DNA from: Rhizobium croatiense
GTDB taxonomy: Bacteria > Pseudomonadota > Alphaproteobacteria > Rhizobiales > Rhizobiaceae
Direction: 5' to 3'
Assembly (NCBI RefSeq): GCF_019793465.1
Contig: NZ_JAILYJ010000023.1
Coordinates: forward strand, 1-64,000
Length of the DNA stretch: 64,000 nt
Part shown: positions 34,582-43,804 of the stretch, in pieces
How positions within the stretch are numbered: position 1 is the stretch's first letter
Layout: every line of letters begins with the position of its first letter
The notes under the pieces: generated by a model
The model's input: the letters and a program-made list of their open reading frames with translations, nothing else
Databases searched by the model: none
Told to the model about the DNA's origin: nothing
Made by a program: the position numbers and the translations under genes

Positions 34582-35367
34582 TCAGCCGCGTCTTGGCCGG
34601 GCCGGGGCGTGCTCCAGGCCGGCGGCGGCCTTCTTCAGGCAGTCGAGGTAGCGGCCCCGGTTGGCGATGCCGTCGTCGCGCGGCGTGACGAGGCAGAGCG
34701 TTGCGGCGGCATGGCCTTCCTCGACGCGCACCGGCACGGCAAAACAATGGGTGAAGCTGTCGACGATGCTGTTGAAGGTGAAGAGACCTTCACGCTCGGC
34801 CTGGCGGACCTCGGCGATGAAGGTTTGCGGCTCGAGCCATTCGCCGCCCGGCAGGCGGAAATCCTGCGGCGGAATGAAGTTGAGGATGTCCTGATCCGAC
34901 AGATGCGCGACGAGCAGGCGGCCCGACGCGGTCCACGGGATCGGCACGGATTGTCCAATATCGGTCGAGATGCGGAAGGGCCTCGCGCCCTCACGCATGC
35001 GCACGACCGTATATTTGTTCCCGTCCAGCATGCAGAACTGCGCCGTCTCCCGCGTCTCGTCGGCAAGCTGTTCTAGTGCTGCCTCGCATTCGCGGGTGAA
35101 ATCGAAATGGTTCTCATAGGCGGCGCCGAGGAAATAAAGCTTGCGGCCGAGATAGACGCGGCCCTCCCCGCCGGTGAATTCGAGGATGCCATTGCTCAGC
35201 AGCAGGTTGACGAGTTCGTACACCGATGAGCGCGGCGCGCCGATCTGCGCGGCGATTTCATTCGGCTTCAAGGCCTGCCGTTTCTGGCGCAGGAAGTCGA
35301 GGATCTCGAAGGCGCGGTCGAGCCCTCGGGCGCGCTTGCCGGCTGCTTCGTCCTGAACTGCATCCAT
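34582..35367 (-). CDS. IclR-family transcriptional regulator
   Basis: 261 residues from the ATG at 35367; an ATG at 35457 would add 30 unrelated residues. The winged helix is at about 20-75 (LDRAFEILDFLRQ, PNEIAAQIGAPRSSVYELVNLLL). The IclR effector domain follows, with RETAQFCMLDGNKYTVVRM and PIPWTASGRLLVAHLS. It lies between the sulfonate operon (same strand, 269 bases downstream) and a plus-strand sugar operon. IclR proteins usually act on the divergent genes, so the operon starting at 35618 is the favoured target. Its C-terminal tail is rich in Arg and Pro. Confidence 0.87.
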   Translation of the reverse strand: MDAVQDEAAGKRARGLDRAFEILDFLRQKRQALKPNEIAAQIGAPRSSVYELVNLLLSNGILEFTGGEGRVYLGRKLYFLGAAYENHFDFTRECEAALEQLADETRETAQFCMLDGNKYTVVRMREGARPFRISTDIGQSVPIPWTASGRLLVAHLSDQDILNFIPPQDFRLPGGEWLEPQTFIAEVRQAEREGLFTFNSIVDSFTHCFAVPVRVEEGHAAATLCLVTPRDDGIANRGRYLDCLKKAAAGLEHAPARPRRG

Positions 35368-35534
35368 CGCTGTCAATCCCGTTCTTGTTGGGCCCTGTTG
35401 TTGTCGGGCTCTGTTCTGTCCGGCGAAGCTTTTCAAGCCGTCCGCCGCATCTGTCAATCGATCCCGTCATGCCTCGCGAATGAAATCTTCCCACCCCCTC
35501 TTGCGGGGTAAAAAAATCGGCATAAGATCAGCTC

Positions 35535-35570
35535 GTCCGGTATAAAGATCATATGTACAATATAGCGGAC
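35535..35570. promoter_or_regulatory. inverted repeat in the iclR/ABC divergent promoter region
   Basis: GTCCGGTATA (35535-35544) and TATAGCGGAC (35561-35570) are complementary at nine of ten bases across a 16-base AT-rich spacer. The right half together with GTACAA (35555-35570) makes a smaller imperfect palindrome. It lies 48-83 bases upstream of the binding-protein start and is a candidate IclR site. Confidence 0.5.
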
Positions 35571-35617
35571 AAAAACAAATGGCAAGCCGCCAGCGCTGCC
35601 GCAAAAAGGGGATCGAC

Positions 35618-36691
35618 ATGAAGAATTTTGAAGAAAGCATTTCCGTTTCACTGCGCCGCCGTCTTCTCGCCGGCGCTGCGGCCGCAGCCACCCTGCTTGC
35701 CTTTTCGGCCGGCACGGCCTCGGCCGCCGCCAATTGCATCAAGGGAGACAGGAAGGCGCCCTATACGATCGGCTGGGCGAACATCTATTCGGTGCCGACC
35801 TGGATGAAGCAGACCGAAGGCACCATCACCGCCGAAGTGGAGGAGCTGAAGAAGGCGGGCCTCGTCAAGGACCTGATGATTACCGACGCGCAGGGCAACG
35901 CCCAGACGCAGATTCAGCATATCCAGTCGATGATCGACGCCAATATCGACGCCATCGTCGTGATCGCCGGCTCCTCCAACGCCCTCGACCGCGTCATATC
36001 GGATGCCTGCGACAAGGGCATCGCCGTCGTCAATTTCGACAGCCTTGTGAACACCGACAAGGTGACGGCAAAGATCAACACCGATTCCGACGAATGGGGC
36101 GCGACCGCCGCCAAGTGGATGGTCAGCCAGCTCGGCGGCAAGGGCAAGATCATCATCATGAACGGCCCGGCCGGCATTTCGGTCAGCGACGACCGTCGCA
36201 AGGGCGCCCAGCCGGTGTTGGACGCCAATCCGGGTCTGCAGGTGATCACCGAGACCAACACCGAATATAACGTCGCGCCGGCACAGGAAGCGATGACCAG
36301 CCTGCTTTTTGCCAATCCCGAGATCGATGGCGTGCTGTCGCTCGGCGGCGCGCTGTCGGCCGGCTCCGTCCTCGCCTTCGAGCGCCAGGGCCGCGACCAG
36401 GTGCCGACGACAGGCGAAAATGCCCGGCAGTTCCTGGAACTGTGGAAGGAGAAGGGCCTGAAGGGCTGGGCGACGATGCAGCCGAACTGGCTCGGCGCGC
36501 TTTCGGTCTATACCGCCGTCCAGGCGCTGCAAGGCAAGGACGTGCCGGCCTTCGTCAAGGTGCCGCTGCCCGTCATCGACGACAGCACGATCGGCAGCTA
36601 CCTCGCGCGGGCCGACAAGTTCCCGGCTGACGGCTATATCTACTCGGATTACGACAAGGCGCTCTTCGACAAGCTGCTTGCCACCAAGTAA
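35618..36691 (+). CDS. sugar-type ABC transporter periplasmic binding protein
   Basis: 357 residues from the ATG at 35618, behind GGGG. The signal sequence is long (RRRLLAGAAAAATLLAFSAG, with cleavage near ASA). The mature part is a Peripla_BP_4 domain: YTIGWANIYSVPTWMKQTEG, SMIDANIDAIVVIAGSS, INTDSDEWGATAAKWM and IIIMNGPAGISVSDDRR. It opens an eight-gene plus-strand operon with its own ATPase, two permeases and four catabolic enzymes. The ligand is unknown; the enzymes suggest an amino- or acyl-substituted compound rather than a plain sugar. Confidence 0.9.
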   Translation: MKNFEESISVSLRRRLLAGAAAAATLLAFSAGTASAAANCIKGDRKAPYTIGWANIYSVPTWMKQTEGTITAEVEELKKAGLVKDLMITDAQGNAQTQIQHIQSMIDANIDAIVVIAGSSNALDRVISDACDKGIAVVNFDSLVNTDKVTAKINTDSDEWGATAAKWMVSQLGGKGKIIIMNGPAGISVSDDRRKGAQPVLDANPGLQVITETNTEYNVAPAQEAMTSLLFANPEIDGVLSLGGALSAGSVLAFERQGRDQVPTTGENARQFLELWKEKGLKGWATMQPNWLGALSVYTAVQALQGKDVPAFVKVPLPVIDDSTIGSYLARADKFPADGYIYSDYDKALFDKLLATK

Positions 36692-36712
36692 TCCGGATTG
36701 AGGGACGCCGTC

Positions 36713-38227
36713 ATGACGGAAGAAAGGCCCCTGCTGGAAGCCCGGCAGGTGTTCAAGGGATTTTTCGGCAATCCCGTTCTGAAGGGCGTCGACATCGCCC
36801 TTCTGCCGGGCAGGGTTCATGCCCTGCTCGGCGAAAACGGCGCCGGCAAGTCGACGTTGATCAATCTCCTGTCCGGCGCCCTCCAGCCGGACAACGGGTC
36901 CATCCTCATTGACGGCAAGTCTGTCGGGCGCTTCAGCCCTGCGGCGGCGCGCGCGGCCGGCATCGCCGTGGTTCAGCAGGAGCTGAGCCTCACGGCCAGC
37001 CTGTCGATTGCCGAAAACATCGGGACCGGCGCCTTCCCGCGCCGGTTCGGTCTCATCGACTATCGAGCGCTGCATCGCGGCGTCCGAGAGGTCTGCGACA
37101 TGGTCGGACTGACCGAGCCGCTCGACATGCCGGTCGCCGATCTGGCACTTGGCCGGCGTCAGATGGTGGAGATCGCCAAGGCGCTGTTCCGCAAGCCGCG
37201 CGTGCTGATCCTGGACGAGCCGACCTCGTCGCTCTCGGCGCACGAAGCCGGCATCCTGGCCCGGCTGATCGAGACTCTGAGAGGGCGCGGCACGGCGCTT
37301 CTTTATATCTCCCATCGCCTCAACGAGGTGCAGGCGCTCTGCTCGCATGTCACCGTGCTGAAGGATGGCGTCGTCACGGCGGATCAATCGCTGTCCGGCA
37401 TCGACGGCGAGGGTCTGGTGCGCCTGATGGTCGGCCGCGAGACCGGCGACCTGTTCCCGCCGCGCCCGGCCGCGGCACCCGGTGCGATGTGCATCAGCGT
37501 CGAAGGTTTTTCGGCCGGCATGGTGCGGGATGTCGCTTTCTCCGCCCGCGCCGGCGAGATCGTCGGCATTGGCGGGCTGGTGGGACAAGGGCAGGAAGAC
37601 CTGCTGCTCGGCCTCTACGGCGCGATTCCCGCGTCTGCCAGCCGGGCGGAAGTATCAGGCAAACCCGGCCTGCCCGCCGATGTCGGTGCGGCGAATGCAG
37701 CCGGCATCGTCTATGTGCCTGCCGACCGCAAACATGAGGGACTGGTGTTGCCGCATTCCATTGCTGCCAATCTCATCCTGCCCTCGCTCGGACGGCTCGC
37801 CCGCAAGGGGCTGCGCGACCGGCCGGCGGAAAGCGGCCTGGTCGCCGCTCTCGCGCGCCGGCTGACGATCAAGGGCGATACGGCCCGCCCGGTGCAGGCG
37901 CTTTCCGGCGGCAACCAGCAGAAGGTGGCGCTTGCCAAATGGCTGCCGCTCGATCCGTCCGTTCTGCTTCTCAACGATCCGACGCGCGGCGTCGACATCG
38001 AAACCAAGCGGGAAATCTACCTGATGCTGCGCGCCTTCGCCGCCGAGGGGCGGCTCGTCATTCTGGTCAGTTCCGATACGCCGGAGCTCGTCCATCTCTG
38101 CGACCGCGTCGTGGTTCTGCGCGAGGGCCGCGTCGCGGCAACACTGTCGCAGGATGCGATCAGTGAAGGCGCGATCGTCGGTGCGGCCATGGGTATTGCG
38201 GCTACGACGCAGGGAGAGGCGGCATGA
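36713..38227 (+). CDS. ribose-type ABC transporter, duplicated ATP-binding protein
   Basis: 504 residues from the ATG at 36713, behind GAGGGA. Domain 1 has Walker A GENGAGKST near residue 42, a degenerate signature (LALGRRQMVEIAKAL) and Walker B LILDEPTSSLS. Domain 2 has an altered Walker A (GGLVGQGQEDLLL), an intact LSGGNQQKVALAKWL and NDPTRGVDIETKREIY. This is the usual RbsA/MglA asymmetry. The stop overlaps the first permease start by four bases. Confidence 0.9.
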   Translation: MTEERPLLEARQVFKGFFGNPVLKGVDIALLPGRVHALLGENGAGKSTLINLLSGALQPDNGSILIDGKSVGRFSPAAARAAGIAVVQQELSLTASLSIAENIGTGAFPRRFGLIDYRALHRGVREVCDMVGLTEPLDMPVADLALGRRQMVEIAKALFRKPRVLILDEPTSSLSAHEAGILARLIETLRGRGTALLYISHRLNEVQALCSHVTVLKDGVVTADQSLSGIDGEGLVRLMVGRETGDLFPPRPAAAPGAMCISVEGFSAGMVRDVAFSARAGEIVGIGGLVGQGQEDLLLGLYGAIPASASRAEVSGKPGLPADVGAANAAGIVYVPADRKHEGLVLPHSIAANLILPSLGRLARKGLRDRPAESGLVAALARRLTIKGDTARPVQALSGGNQQKVALAKWLPLDPSVLLLNDPTRGVDIETKREIYLMLRAFAAEGRLVILVSSDTPELVHLCDRVVVLREGRVAATLSQDAISEGAIVGAAMGIAATTQGEAA

Positions 38228-39186
38228 GCACGATTTCGTCATCCCGGCTTTACGGTTCGATCCAGCTGCGCCGCAACCGCGGCCTCGCCGGCCTCTATCT
38301 CGTCGTCGCTGGTTTTCTCATCCTCTATGCGCTGCTCTTTCCCGGCATCCTGACCATCGGCGGCTTTTCCAAGTTCACGCAGAATTGGTTCCCGCTCGCG
38401 CTCGTCACCATGGCGCAGGCGCTGCTGATGCTGAATGGCGGCATCACACTCGCGATCGGCCCGCTCGTCAGCCTCGGCGCGGTGATCGCGGCGACGACGA
38501 TGCAAGGGGCGCTCGGCGTGCCGGGCGGCATTGTCGCTGTCGCACTCGCCGGCCTTTCGATCGGCGCCGCCATCGGCGCGATCGTGACGCATCTGAGGCT
38601 GCCGGCGATCATCGTCACGCTGGCCGGCTCCTTTATCATCGGCGGCGTCGCGCTGATCCTGCTGCCGCGGCCGGGCGGATTCATTCCCGATTGGCTGTCG
38701 ACGGTGCTGGCCGGCCACACGCCCGTCGCCTTCCTGCTGCTGGTCGCGATCCTCATGCTCTGGAAGGTCTTTCTCGCAACGCCGCTCGGCCTCGGCATCT
38801 ATGCGGCCGGCGACAACCCGGTCGGCGCATTCCGCTCCGGCGTCCCGGTCGAACGGGTGAAGGTTGCAGCCTTCGCGCTCTCCGGTCTGCTGTCGGCACT
38901 GGCCGGCCTCTTCGTCGCGGCGCAGACCGGCTCGGGCGATCCCGTCATCGGCACGCCCTTCACGCTGAACTCGATCGCCGCGGCCGTGCTCGGCGGTGTC
39001 GGTTTCCTCGGCGGTAAGGGCACCATGCGCGGCGCGATCTGCGGCAGCCTGCTGCTCTCGGTGATGATCAACGTGATGTTCTTCCTCGGCTTCCCGCCGG
39101 TTGCGCAATATGTCGCGCAAGGGTTGATCATCGTCGGGGCGGTCGCCGTTCCGGAAATTCTCGGCGCATGGAGGGCAAAGCGATGA
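38224..39186 (+). CDS. ribose-type ABC transporter permease 1
   Basis: 320 residues, eight to ten membrane helices, RbsC/BPD_transp_2 family. LNGGITLAIGPLVSLGAVIA, LRLPAIIVTLAGSFIIGGVA and GIYAAGDNPVGAFRSGVPVERVK carry the family pattern. It has ATGA overlaps on both sides (ATPase and permease 2), which is strong evidence for one transcript. Confidence 0.9.
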   Translation: MSTISSSRLYGSIQLRRNRGLAGLYLVVAGFLILYALLFPGILTIGGFSKFTQNWFPLALVTMAQALLMLNGGITLAIGPLVSLGAVIAATTMQGALGVPGGIVAVALAGLSIGAAIGAIVTHLRLPAIIVTLAGSFIIGGVALILLPRPGGFIPDWLSTVLAGHTPVAFLLLVAILMLWKVFLATPLGLGIYAAGDNPVGAFRSGVPVERVKVAAFALSGLLSALAGLFVAAQTGSGDPVIGTPFTLNSIAAAVLGGVGFLGGKGTMRGAICGSLLLSVMINVMFFLGFPPVAQYVAQGLIIVGAVAVPEILGAWRAKR

Positions 39187-40124
39187 ACATCATCCGGTCC
39201 GCGTTTCGCAATCCGCCGCTGCTGACCCTCCTTCTGGTCGCGCTCGTCTGGATCGTCGCAAGCTTCACGCTGCGCGGTTTCGGCGCCTATGGCCATCTGC
39301 GCTACCTCCTTGAACTCGCCGCGGTGATCGGCATCGTCGCGGCCGGCCAGACGCTCGTCATCCTGATGGGCGGCATCGATCTTTCGGTCGGCGCGGTTAT
39401 CACAGTCACTGCGATCCTGCTGCCGCTGATCTCGCCCGCCTGGGACCCGACCGGCCTTGCCGGCATCGCGGCGGCCCTTGCCATCGCCACCGGCATCGGT
39501 CTGATGAACGGTGCCGGTGCCGCCTATCTTCGCGTGCCGCCGATCATCATGACGCTTGCCATGGCGACCTTCCTGCAGGGCCTGCTCGTCATCGTCGCCG
39601 GCGGCAGCGCCGTCACCGTCAGCAATCCGGCCGTCATCCTGCTCGGCCAGGCGCGGCCGCTCGCCATTCCCTCGGGCATCATTCTGTGGCTTTTCGTCGC
39701 GATCGTCGTCCTGCTGCTCGTCCACCGCATGCCGATCGGCGCGCGTTTCCTCGCACTCGGGGCAAACCCGCTCGCCGCCCGGCTTTCCGGCGTCAGCGTC
39801 ACCCGCAATACGCTGATCGTCCATACTCTGTCCGGCTTCTTCGCCGGGCTTGCGGGCATTCTGGTGCTGGGCATGAACCGGCAAGGTTATGTCGGCATCG
39901 GCGATCCCTATCTGCTGACCTCGATCGCCGCCGTCGTGCTCGGCGGCACCTCCATCCTCGGCGGCCGCGGCACCTATGCCGGCACCATCCCGGGGGCGAT
40001 CCTGCTCGTCACCACGACGGCGCTGATCACCGTCGTCAACGCCTCGCCCGGTTGGCGCTCGATCATGTTCGGCACGCTGATCCTCGCCCTGCTGCTCGTT
40101 TCCGGCCGCGAGGCGCGCCGATGA
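39183..40124 (+). CDS. ribose-type ABC transporter permease 2
   Basis: 313 residues from the ATG at 39183 (GGAGGGCAAAGCG upstream). MGGIDLSVGAVITVTAILLP, LRVPPIIMTLAMATFLQGLL and ALGANPLAARLSGVSVTRN place it in the same family as permease 1, from which it is clearly diverged. The two probably form a heterodimer. Its stop overlaps the amidohydrolase start by four bases. Confidence 0.9.
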   Translation: MNIIRSAFRNPPLLTLLLVALVWIVASFTLRGFGAYGHLRYLLELAAVIGIVAAGQTLVILMGGIDLSVGAVITVTAILLPLISPAWDPTGLAGIAAALAIATGIGLMNGAGAAYLRVPPIIMTLAMATFLQGLLVIVAGGSAVTVSNPAVILLGQARPLAIPSGIILWLFVAIVVLLLVHRMPIGARFLALGANPLAARLSGVSVTRNTLIVHTLSGFFAGLAGILVLGMNRQGYVGIGDPYLLTSIAAVVLGGTSILGGRGTYAGTIPGAILLVTTTALITVVNASPGWRSIMFGTLILALLLVSGREARR

Positions 40125-41077
40125 CGAAGCGCTATGACGGGCCGGTGATCGACCCGCACCACCATCTCTGGGATCTCAGCCTGCTGCGCCATCCCTGGCT
40201 TGAGAAGGCGCGGGCTTCCGGCGAGGAGATGGCGGTCGGAAACCTCGGGCCGATCCTGCGCGATTACGGCATCGACGATTATCGCGCCGATGCCGCGCAA
40301 CAGAACGTCGTTGCGACGGTGCACGTGGAGGCCGGCTGGTCGGTTGCCTACCCGCTGGAAGAGAGCCGCTGGCTGGATGGCCTCGACCGCAGCTCCGGCG
40401 TGGCGCGCCGTTATGTCGCGCGCGTTCCTCTCGACGGCCCGGACGCCGCGCGCCTGCTCGAAGCGGAGGCGCAAAACCCCAACGTCGTCGGCGTCCGCGA
40501 TATTCTGAGCTGGCATCCCGATGCGGCGAAGCGTTTTGCGCCTCGTCCGGATCGCATCAGCGATCCCGCCTGGCGCGCGGGGCTTGCTCATGCCACGCGG
40601 CTCGGACTGGTCTTCGACCTGATGCTCTACCCCTGGCAGATGGCCGAGGCGCTCGATCTCGTGCAGGCCTTTCCCGAAATGCTTTTCGTGCTCAACCACG
40701 GCGGCAGCCCCGTCGACCGGACGGAGGACGGCATGGCGCTCTGGCGCCGCGGCCTGCGATCACTCGGCAAAGAGCCGAACCTGCGCCTGAAGATCTCCGA
40801 CCTCGTCGCCTATGACCATGCGTGGACGCTCGAAAGCCTCCGGCCGGTGATCGAGCATTGCCTCGCTTGTTTCGGCCCTGAACGTGCGATGTTTGCGAGC
40901 GACTTCCCGGTCGCCGGCCTGCATGCTTCTTTCGACGAGGTTTATCAGGTGTTCCGCACGGTCGCCGCCGAGCTCTCTTACGACGAGCAGCGCGCTTTGT
41001 TCTTTGCCACCGCCAACGATACTTATCGCCTTGGTTTGGCCGATCCGGCCGAGATCGGGAGAGATTCCCATGTCTGA
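40121..41077 (+). CDS. amidohydrolase family 2 / TIM-barrel lactonase-like hydrolase
   Basis: 318 residues. The first metal motif DPHHHLWD is at about residues 11-18. Later features are NVVATVHVEAGW, VGVRDILSW, FVLNHGGSP and the Asp of MFASDFPVAG near 263. This is the amidohydrolase-2 pattern shared by sugar lactonases such as L-rhamnono- or L-fucono-lactonase and by decarboxylases. In an operon with a sugar-type importer, lactone hydrolysis is the best guess. It is embedded by ATGA overlap upstream and an eight-base overlap downstream. Confidence 0.87.
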   Translation: MTKRYDGPVIDPHHHLWDLSLLRHPWLEKARASGEEMAVGNLGPILRDYGIDDYRADAAQQNVVATVHVEAGWSVAYPLEESRWLDGLDRSSGVARRYVARVPLDGPDAARLLEAEAQNPNVVGVRDILSWHPDAAKRFAPRPDRISDPAWRAGLAHATRLGLVFDLMLYPWQMAEALDLVQAFPEMLFVLNHGGSPVDRTEDGMALWRRGLRSLGKEPNLRLKISDLVAYDHAWTLESLRPVIEHCLACFGPERAMFASDFPVAGLHASFDEVYQVFRTVAAELSYDEQRALFFATANDTYRLGLADPAEIGRDSHV

Positions 41078-42380
41078 CCTACATGCGACGATCGAAAACG
41101 TCCTGATCGACGAGCGGATACGCGGCTTTCCGCCGGGCCATCCGCCGTTGCCGCTTGCGGCCATCGGAGCACAGGGATGGAAGCCCTATGACGGCAGGAT
41201 GGCTCTGCCGCTGATCTCGCTCGACCGGCAGGCCTTCGCCGGCAATGTCGAGCTGATGATGGCCTATGTGAAGAGCAATAGTGCCGAAATCGCGCCGCAC
41301 GCCAAGACCCCAATGTCGACGGCGCTGGCGGACACCCTTCTTTCGGCAGGCGCCTGGGGCACGACGGTTGCCGACATCCGCCAGGCCGCCGTGCTGCTCA
41401 AGGCCGGACAGCGCCGGCTGATCCTCGCCAACGAGATCGGCGGGGCCGCCGCCGCCCGCCGGCTTGCGGCCCTGCTCGGCCATTATCCCGAGGCGGAGCT
41501 CCATGTCTTCGTGGATTCGACGGCGCTGGTCGAGGCGCTTGCCTCCGCCTGGCTGGAACGCACGGACCTGCCGCCTCTCGGTCTGATGGTGGAATTCGGC
41601 GCCGGCCGCGCCGGTCTCCGCAGCGTCGAAGCCGCCGCCGCAATTCTCGACGCGATCCTGGCCGCGGAGACGCCGGCCTTCCGGATGAGCGGCATCGCTG
41701 CCTATGAGGGTGCGGCCGCGACCGCCAATCCGGAGGAGACCAGACTTCGCATCGACGCGCTGATGGCGATGACGGCCGATTTCCTGCCGAAGGTCCGCGC
41801 CCGTATCGGCAGCAAACGGCCGCTCCTCGTCACGTCAGGCGGTTCGGTGTTTTTCGACATAGTGGTGGCGCGGCTTGCAGCCGCCATCGCCGCCGATCCA
41901 GCCTGCCGGCTCGTGCTGCGCAGCGGCGCGATCTTCTTCCACGATCACGGCATCTATGAGCGCGGTCTTGCCGGCCTCGATGCACGCGGCGGCTTGCGCA
42001 TCGGCAATAAGACGGTGTCCGCGGCAGGCGGGTTCCGTCCGGCGCTCAGGGTCTGGGCCGAGGTGCTGTCGCAGCCGGAGCCAGGGCTTGCGATCGCAGG
42101 CATGGGCATGCGCGACGTGGCGATGGACCAGGACTTGCCGCTGCCGCTGGCGCTATATCGCAATGGCGTGCGCCTCACCGGTCTCGAAGGCGCGAGAGTT
42201 CTCCGCCTCAACGATCAGCACGCCTTCCTAACACTTGCCGATGGCAGCGATGTCTCGGTCGGCGACGTCATCGAGTTCGGCATCTCGCATCCCTGCACCT
42301 GCCTTGACCGGCATGCGATCCTTTATGGCCTCGATCCGGATCATTCGGTGACGGCAGCCTATCTGACCAGCTTCGGCTGA
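41070..42380 (+). CDS. PLP enzyme of the D-serine dehydratase / D-threonine aldolase-like family
   Basis: 436 residues, fold-type III (alanine-racemase N-terminal barrel). PLISLDRQAFAGNVELMMAY precedes the PLP-lysine motif APHAKTPMS near residue 83. The C-terminal domain holds the metal motif SHPCTCLDRH near 405-414, as in D-serine dehydratase (DSD1) and D-threonine aldolase. Such enzymes deaminate or cleave D-amino acids. GGGAGAG precedes the ATG. Together with RidA in the next gene this suggests that an enamine/imine is released in the pathway. Confidence 0.87.
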   Translation: MSDLHATIENVLIDERIRGFPPGHPPLPLAAIGAQGWKPYDGRMALPLISLDRQAFAGNVELMMAYVKSNSAEIAPHAKTPMSTALADTLLSAGAWGTTVADIRQAAVLLKAGQRRLILANEIGGAAAARRLAALLGHYPEAELHVFVDSTALVEALASAWLERTDLPPLGLMVEFGAGRAGLRSVEAAAAILDAILAAETPAFRMSGIAAYEGAAATANPEETRLRIDALMAMTADFLPKVRARIGSKRPLLVTSGGSVFFDIVVARLAAAIAADPACRLVLRSGAIFFHDHGIYERGLAGLDARGGLRIGNKTVSAAGGFRPALRVWAEVLSQPEPGLAIAGMGMRDVAMDQDLPLPLALYRNGVRLTGLEGARVLRLNDQHAFLTLADGSDVSVGDVIEFGISHPCTCLDRHAILYGLDPDHSVTAAYLTSFG

Positions 42381-42415
42381 ATTCTCCCTGCAAAACCACG
42401 AAAAGGAAAACCTGC

Positions 42416-42760
42416 ATGATCCAGCGTTACCAGAAGGGTTCGCGTATGAGCCAAGCCGTCAGCTATGGCGGTCTCGTCTATATTGCCGGCCAGGTCGCGG
42501 AAAATCGCAAGGCTGATATCGAGGAGCAGACCCGCGATGTGCTCGGCAAGATCGACGCCCTTTTGCAGGAAGCCGGGACCGATCGCTCGCGTCTCCTCGC
42601 TGTCAACGTCTTCCTGCCGGCGATTACCGATTTCGAGGCGATGAACGGCGTTTATGACAGCTGGATCGACATCGAAAACCCACCGGCCCGCGCCTGCACC
42701 GAGGCCCGCCTTGCCGACCCGGACCTGCGCGTCGAAATGACCGCGGTCGCCGCCCTCTGA
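42416..42760 (+). CDS. RidA family enamine/imine deaminase
   Basis: 114 residues of the YjgF/YER057c/UK114 fold: SQAVSYGGLVYIAGQVAEN, VLGKIDALLQEAGTDRSRLL and PPARACTEARLADPDLRVEM. The Arg in PARACTEAR is at the position of the catalytic Arg of RidA. These proteins hydrolyse reactive enamine/imine intermediates produced by PLP-dependent dehydratases, which fits the preceding gene exactly. AAAAGGAAA lies upstream of the ATG. Confidence 0.9.
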   Translation: MIQRYQKGSRMSQAVSYGGLVYIAGQVAENRKADIEEQTRDVLGKIDALLQEAGTDRSRLLAVNVFLPAITDFEAMNGVYDSWIDIENPPARACTEARLADPDLRVEMTAVAAL

Positions 42761-42790
42761 TCGAGGGCAAGCGCCCGAACTGGAGACATC

Positions 42791-43804
42791 ATGCATAGCG
42801 GTCTCGTCAATCCGATCGACTTTTCGCGCGAGGGCCGCCAGGCCGGTCATCTCGCCATTCCCTATTCGATCGACCGTTCGCCCTACTATCAGATCCGCAT
42901 TCCGATCCTTCGCCTCAAAAGTGGCGAGGGGCCGTCTTTGCTGCTGATGGCCGGCAACCACGGCGATGAATATGAGGGCGAACTGCAGCTCGCCCGGCTG
43001 ATGCGCCTGCTCGACGCCGCTGAAATCCGCGGCGCCATCACCATCCTGCCGATGGCGAACCTGCCGGCGGTGATGGCAGCCAAACGCTGCTCGCCCTTCG
43101 ACGGCGGCAACCTCAACCGGGCCTTTCCCGGCGATCCCATGGGGCCGCCGACGGCGCGCCTGGCGCATTTCCTCGAACACGAACTCTTCCCGCGCCACGA
43201 CGTCGTCTTCGATCTGCATTCAGGCGGCACGTCGATGGCGCACCTGCCCTGCACGCTGATCGAGCGGCAGGCCGACGCCACGCGCTTCGAGCGGTCGGTC
43301 TCGCTGATGCGGGCGATCGGCGCATCGCATGCCTTCATCGCCGACAATGGCCTGGCGGCGCCGACATCGATGGGGGCTGCGGCAAGGGCCGGCATCATCG
43401 GTCTTTCCGGCGAGTTCGGCGGCGGCGGAACCGTGACGCCCGCGACGATGGCCTTCACGGCGGCGGCGATCGACCGGCTGCTCGTGGCGCTCGGCATCGT
43501 CGGGCGTCCGGTCCTTTCTCGCACGCCGCTCGCCGAGCCGGGGTCGCTGCAGCTGCTGTCGCTCTCCCGGCACAGCCAGGGCATCTATGCCGACCGTAGA
43601 GGCTGGTTCGAGCCCGCCGCAGTCCTTGGCGCCACCGTTTCGGCCGGCGATCTGGCCGGATGGTATCACGATCTGGAACGCCTGGGGCAGTTGGAGGAAG
43701 AGCTGCGCTTTGCCGAGGACGGCATCGTCATTTCCCACCGGCTGCATTGCGACAGCCAGGCCGGCGATTGTCTGATCCAGGTCGCCGAACCGATTGCCGC
43801 TTAG
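42791..43804 (+). CDS. succinylglutamate desuccinylase/aspartoacylase family deacylase (DoeB-like)
   Basis: 337 residues, M14-related zinc deacylase. The zinc motif GNHGDEYEGE is at about residues 55-64, NLNRAFPG near 115, and the second His in FDLHSGGTS near 146. The catalytic Glu is likely in LSGEFGGGG near 205. The closest style is N-acetyl-diaminobutyrate deacetylase (DoeB) of ectoine breakdown, but other acyl-amino acids are possible. It is the last gene of the operon; its TAG overlaps the TAA of the opposite-strand gene within TTAG. Confidence 0.87.
   Translation: MHSGLVNPIDFSREGRQAGHLAIPYSIDRSPYYQIRIPILRLKSGEGPSLLLMAGNHGDEYEGELQLARLMRLLDAAEIRGAITILPMANLPAVMAAKRCSPFDGGNLNRAFPGDPMGPPTARLAHFLEHELFPRHDVVFDLHSGGTSMAHLPCTLIERQADATRFERSVSLMRAIGASHAFIADNGLAAPTSMGAAARAGIIGLSGEFGGGGTVTPATMAFTAAAIDRLLVALGIVGRPVLSRTPLAEPGSLQLLSLSRHSQGIYADRRGWFEPAAVLGATVSAGDLAGWYHDLERLGQLEEELRFAEDGIVISHRLHCDSQAGDCLIQVAEPIAA

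Noticed and set aside
35648..37588. 646-codon minus-strand frame opposite the sugar binding protein and ATPase
   Set aside because: Composition (many His, Asp, Gly, Arg) and position are those of an antisense shadow.
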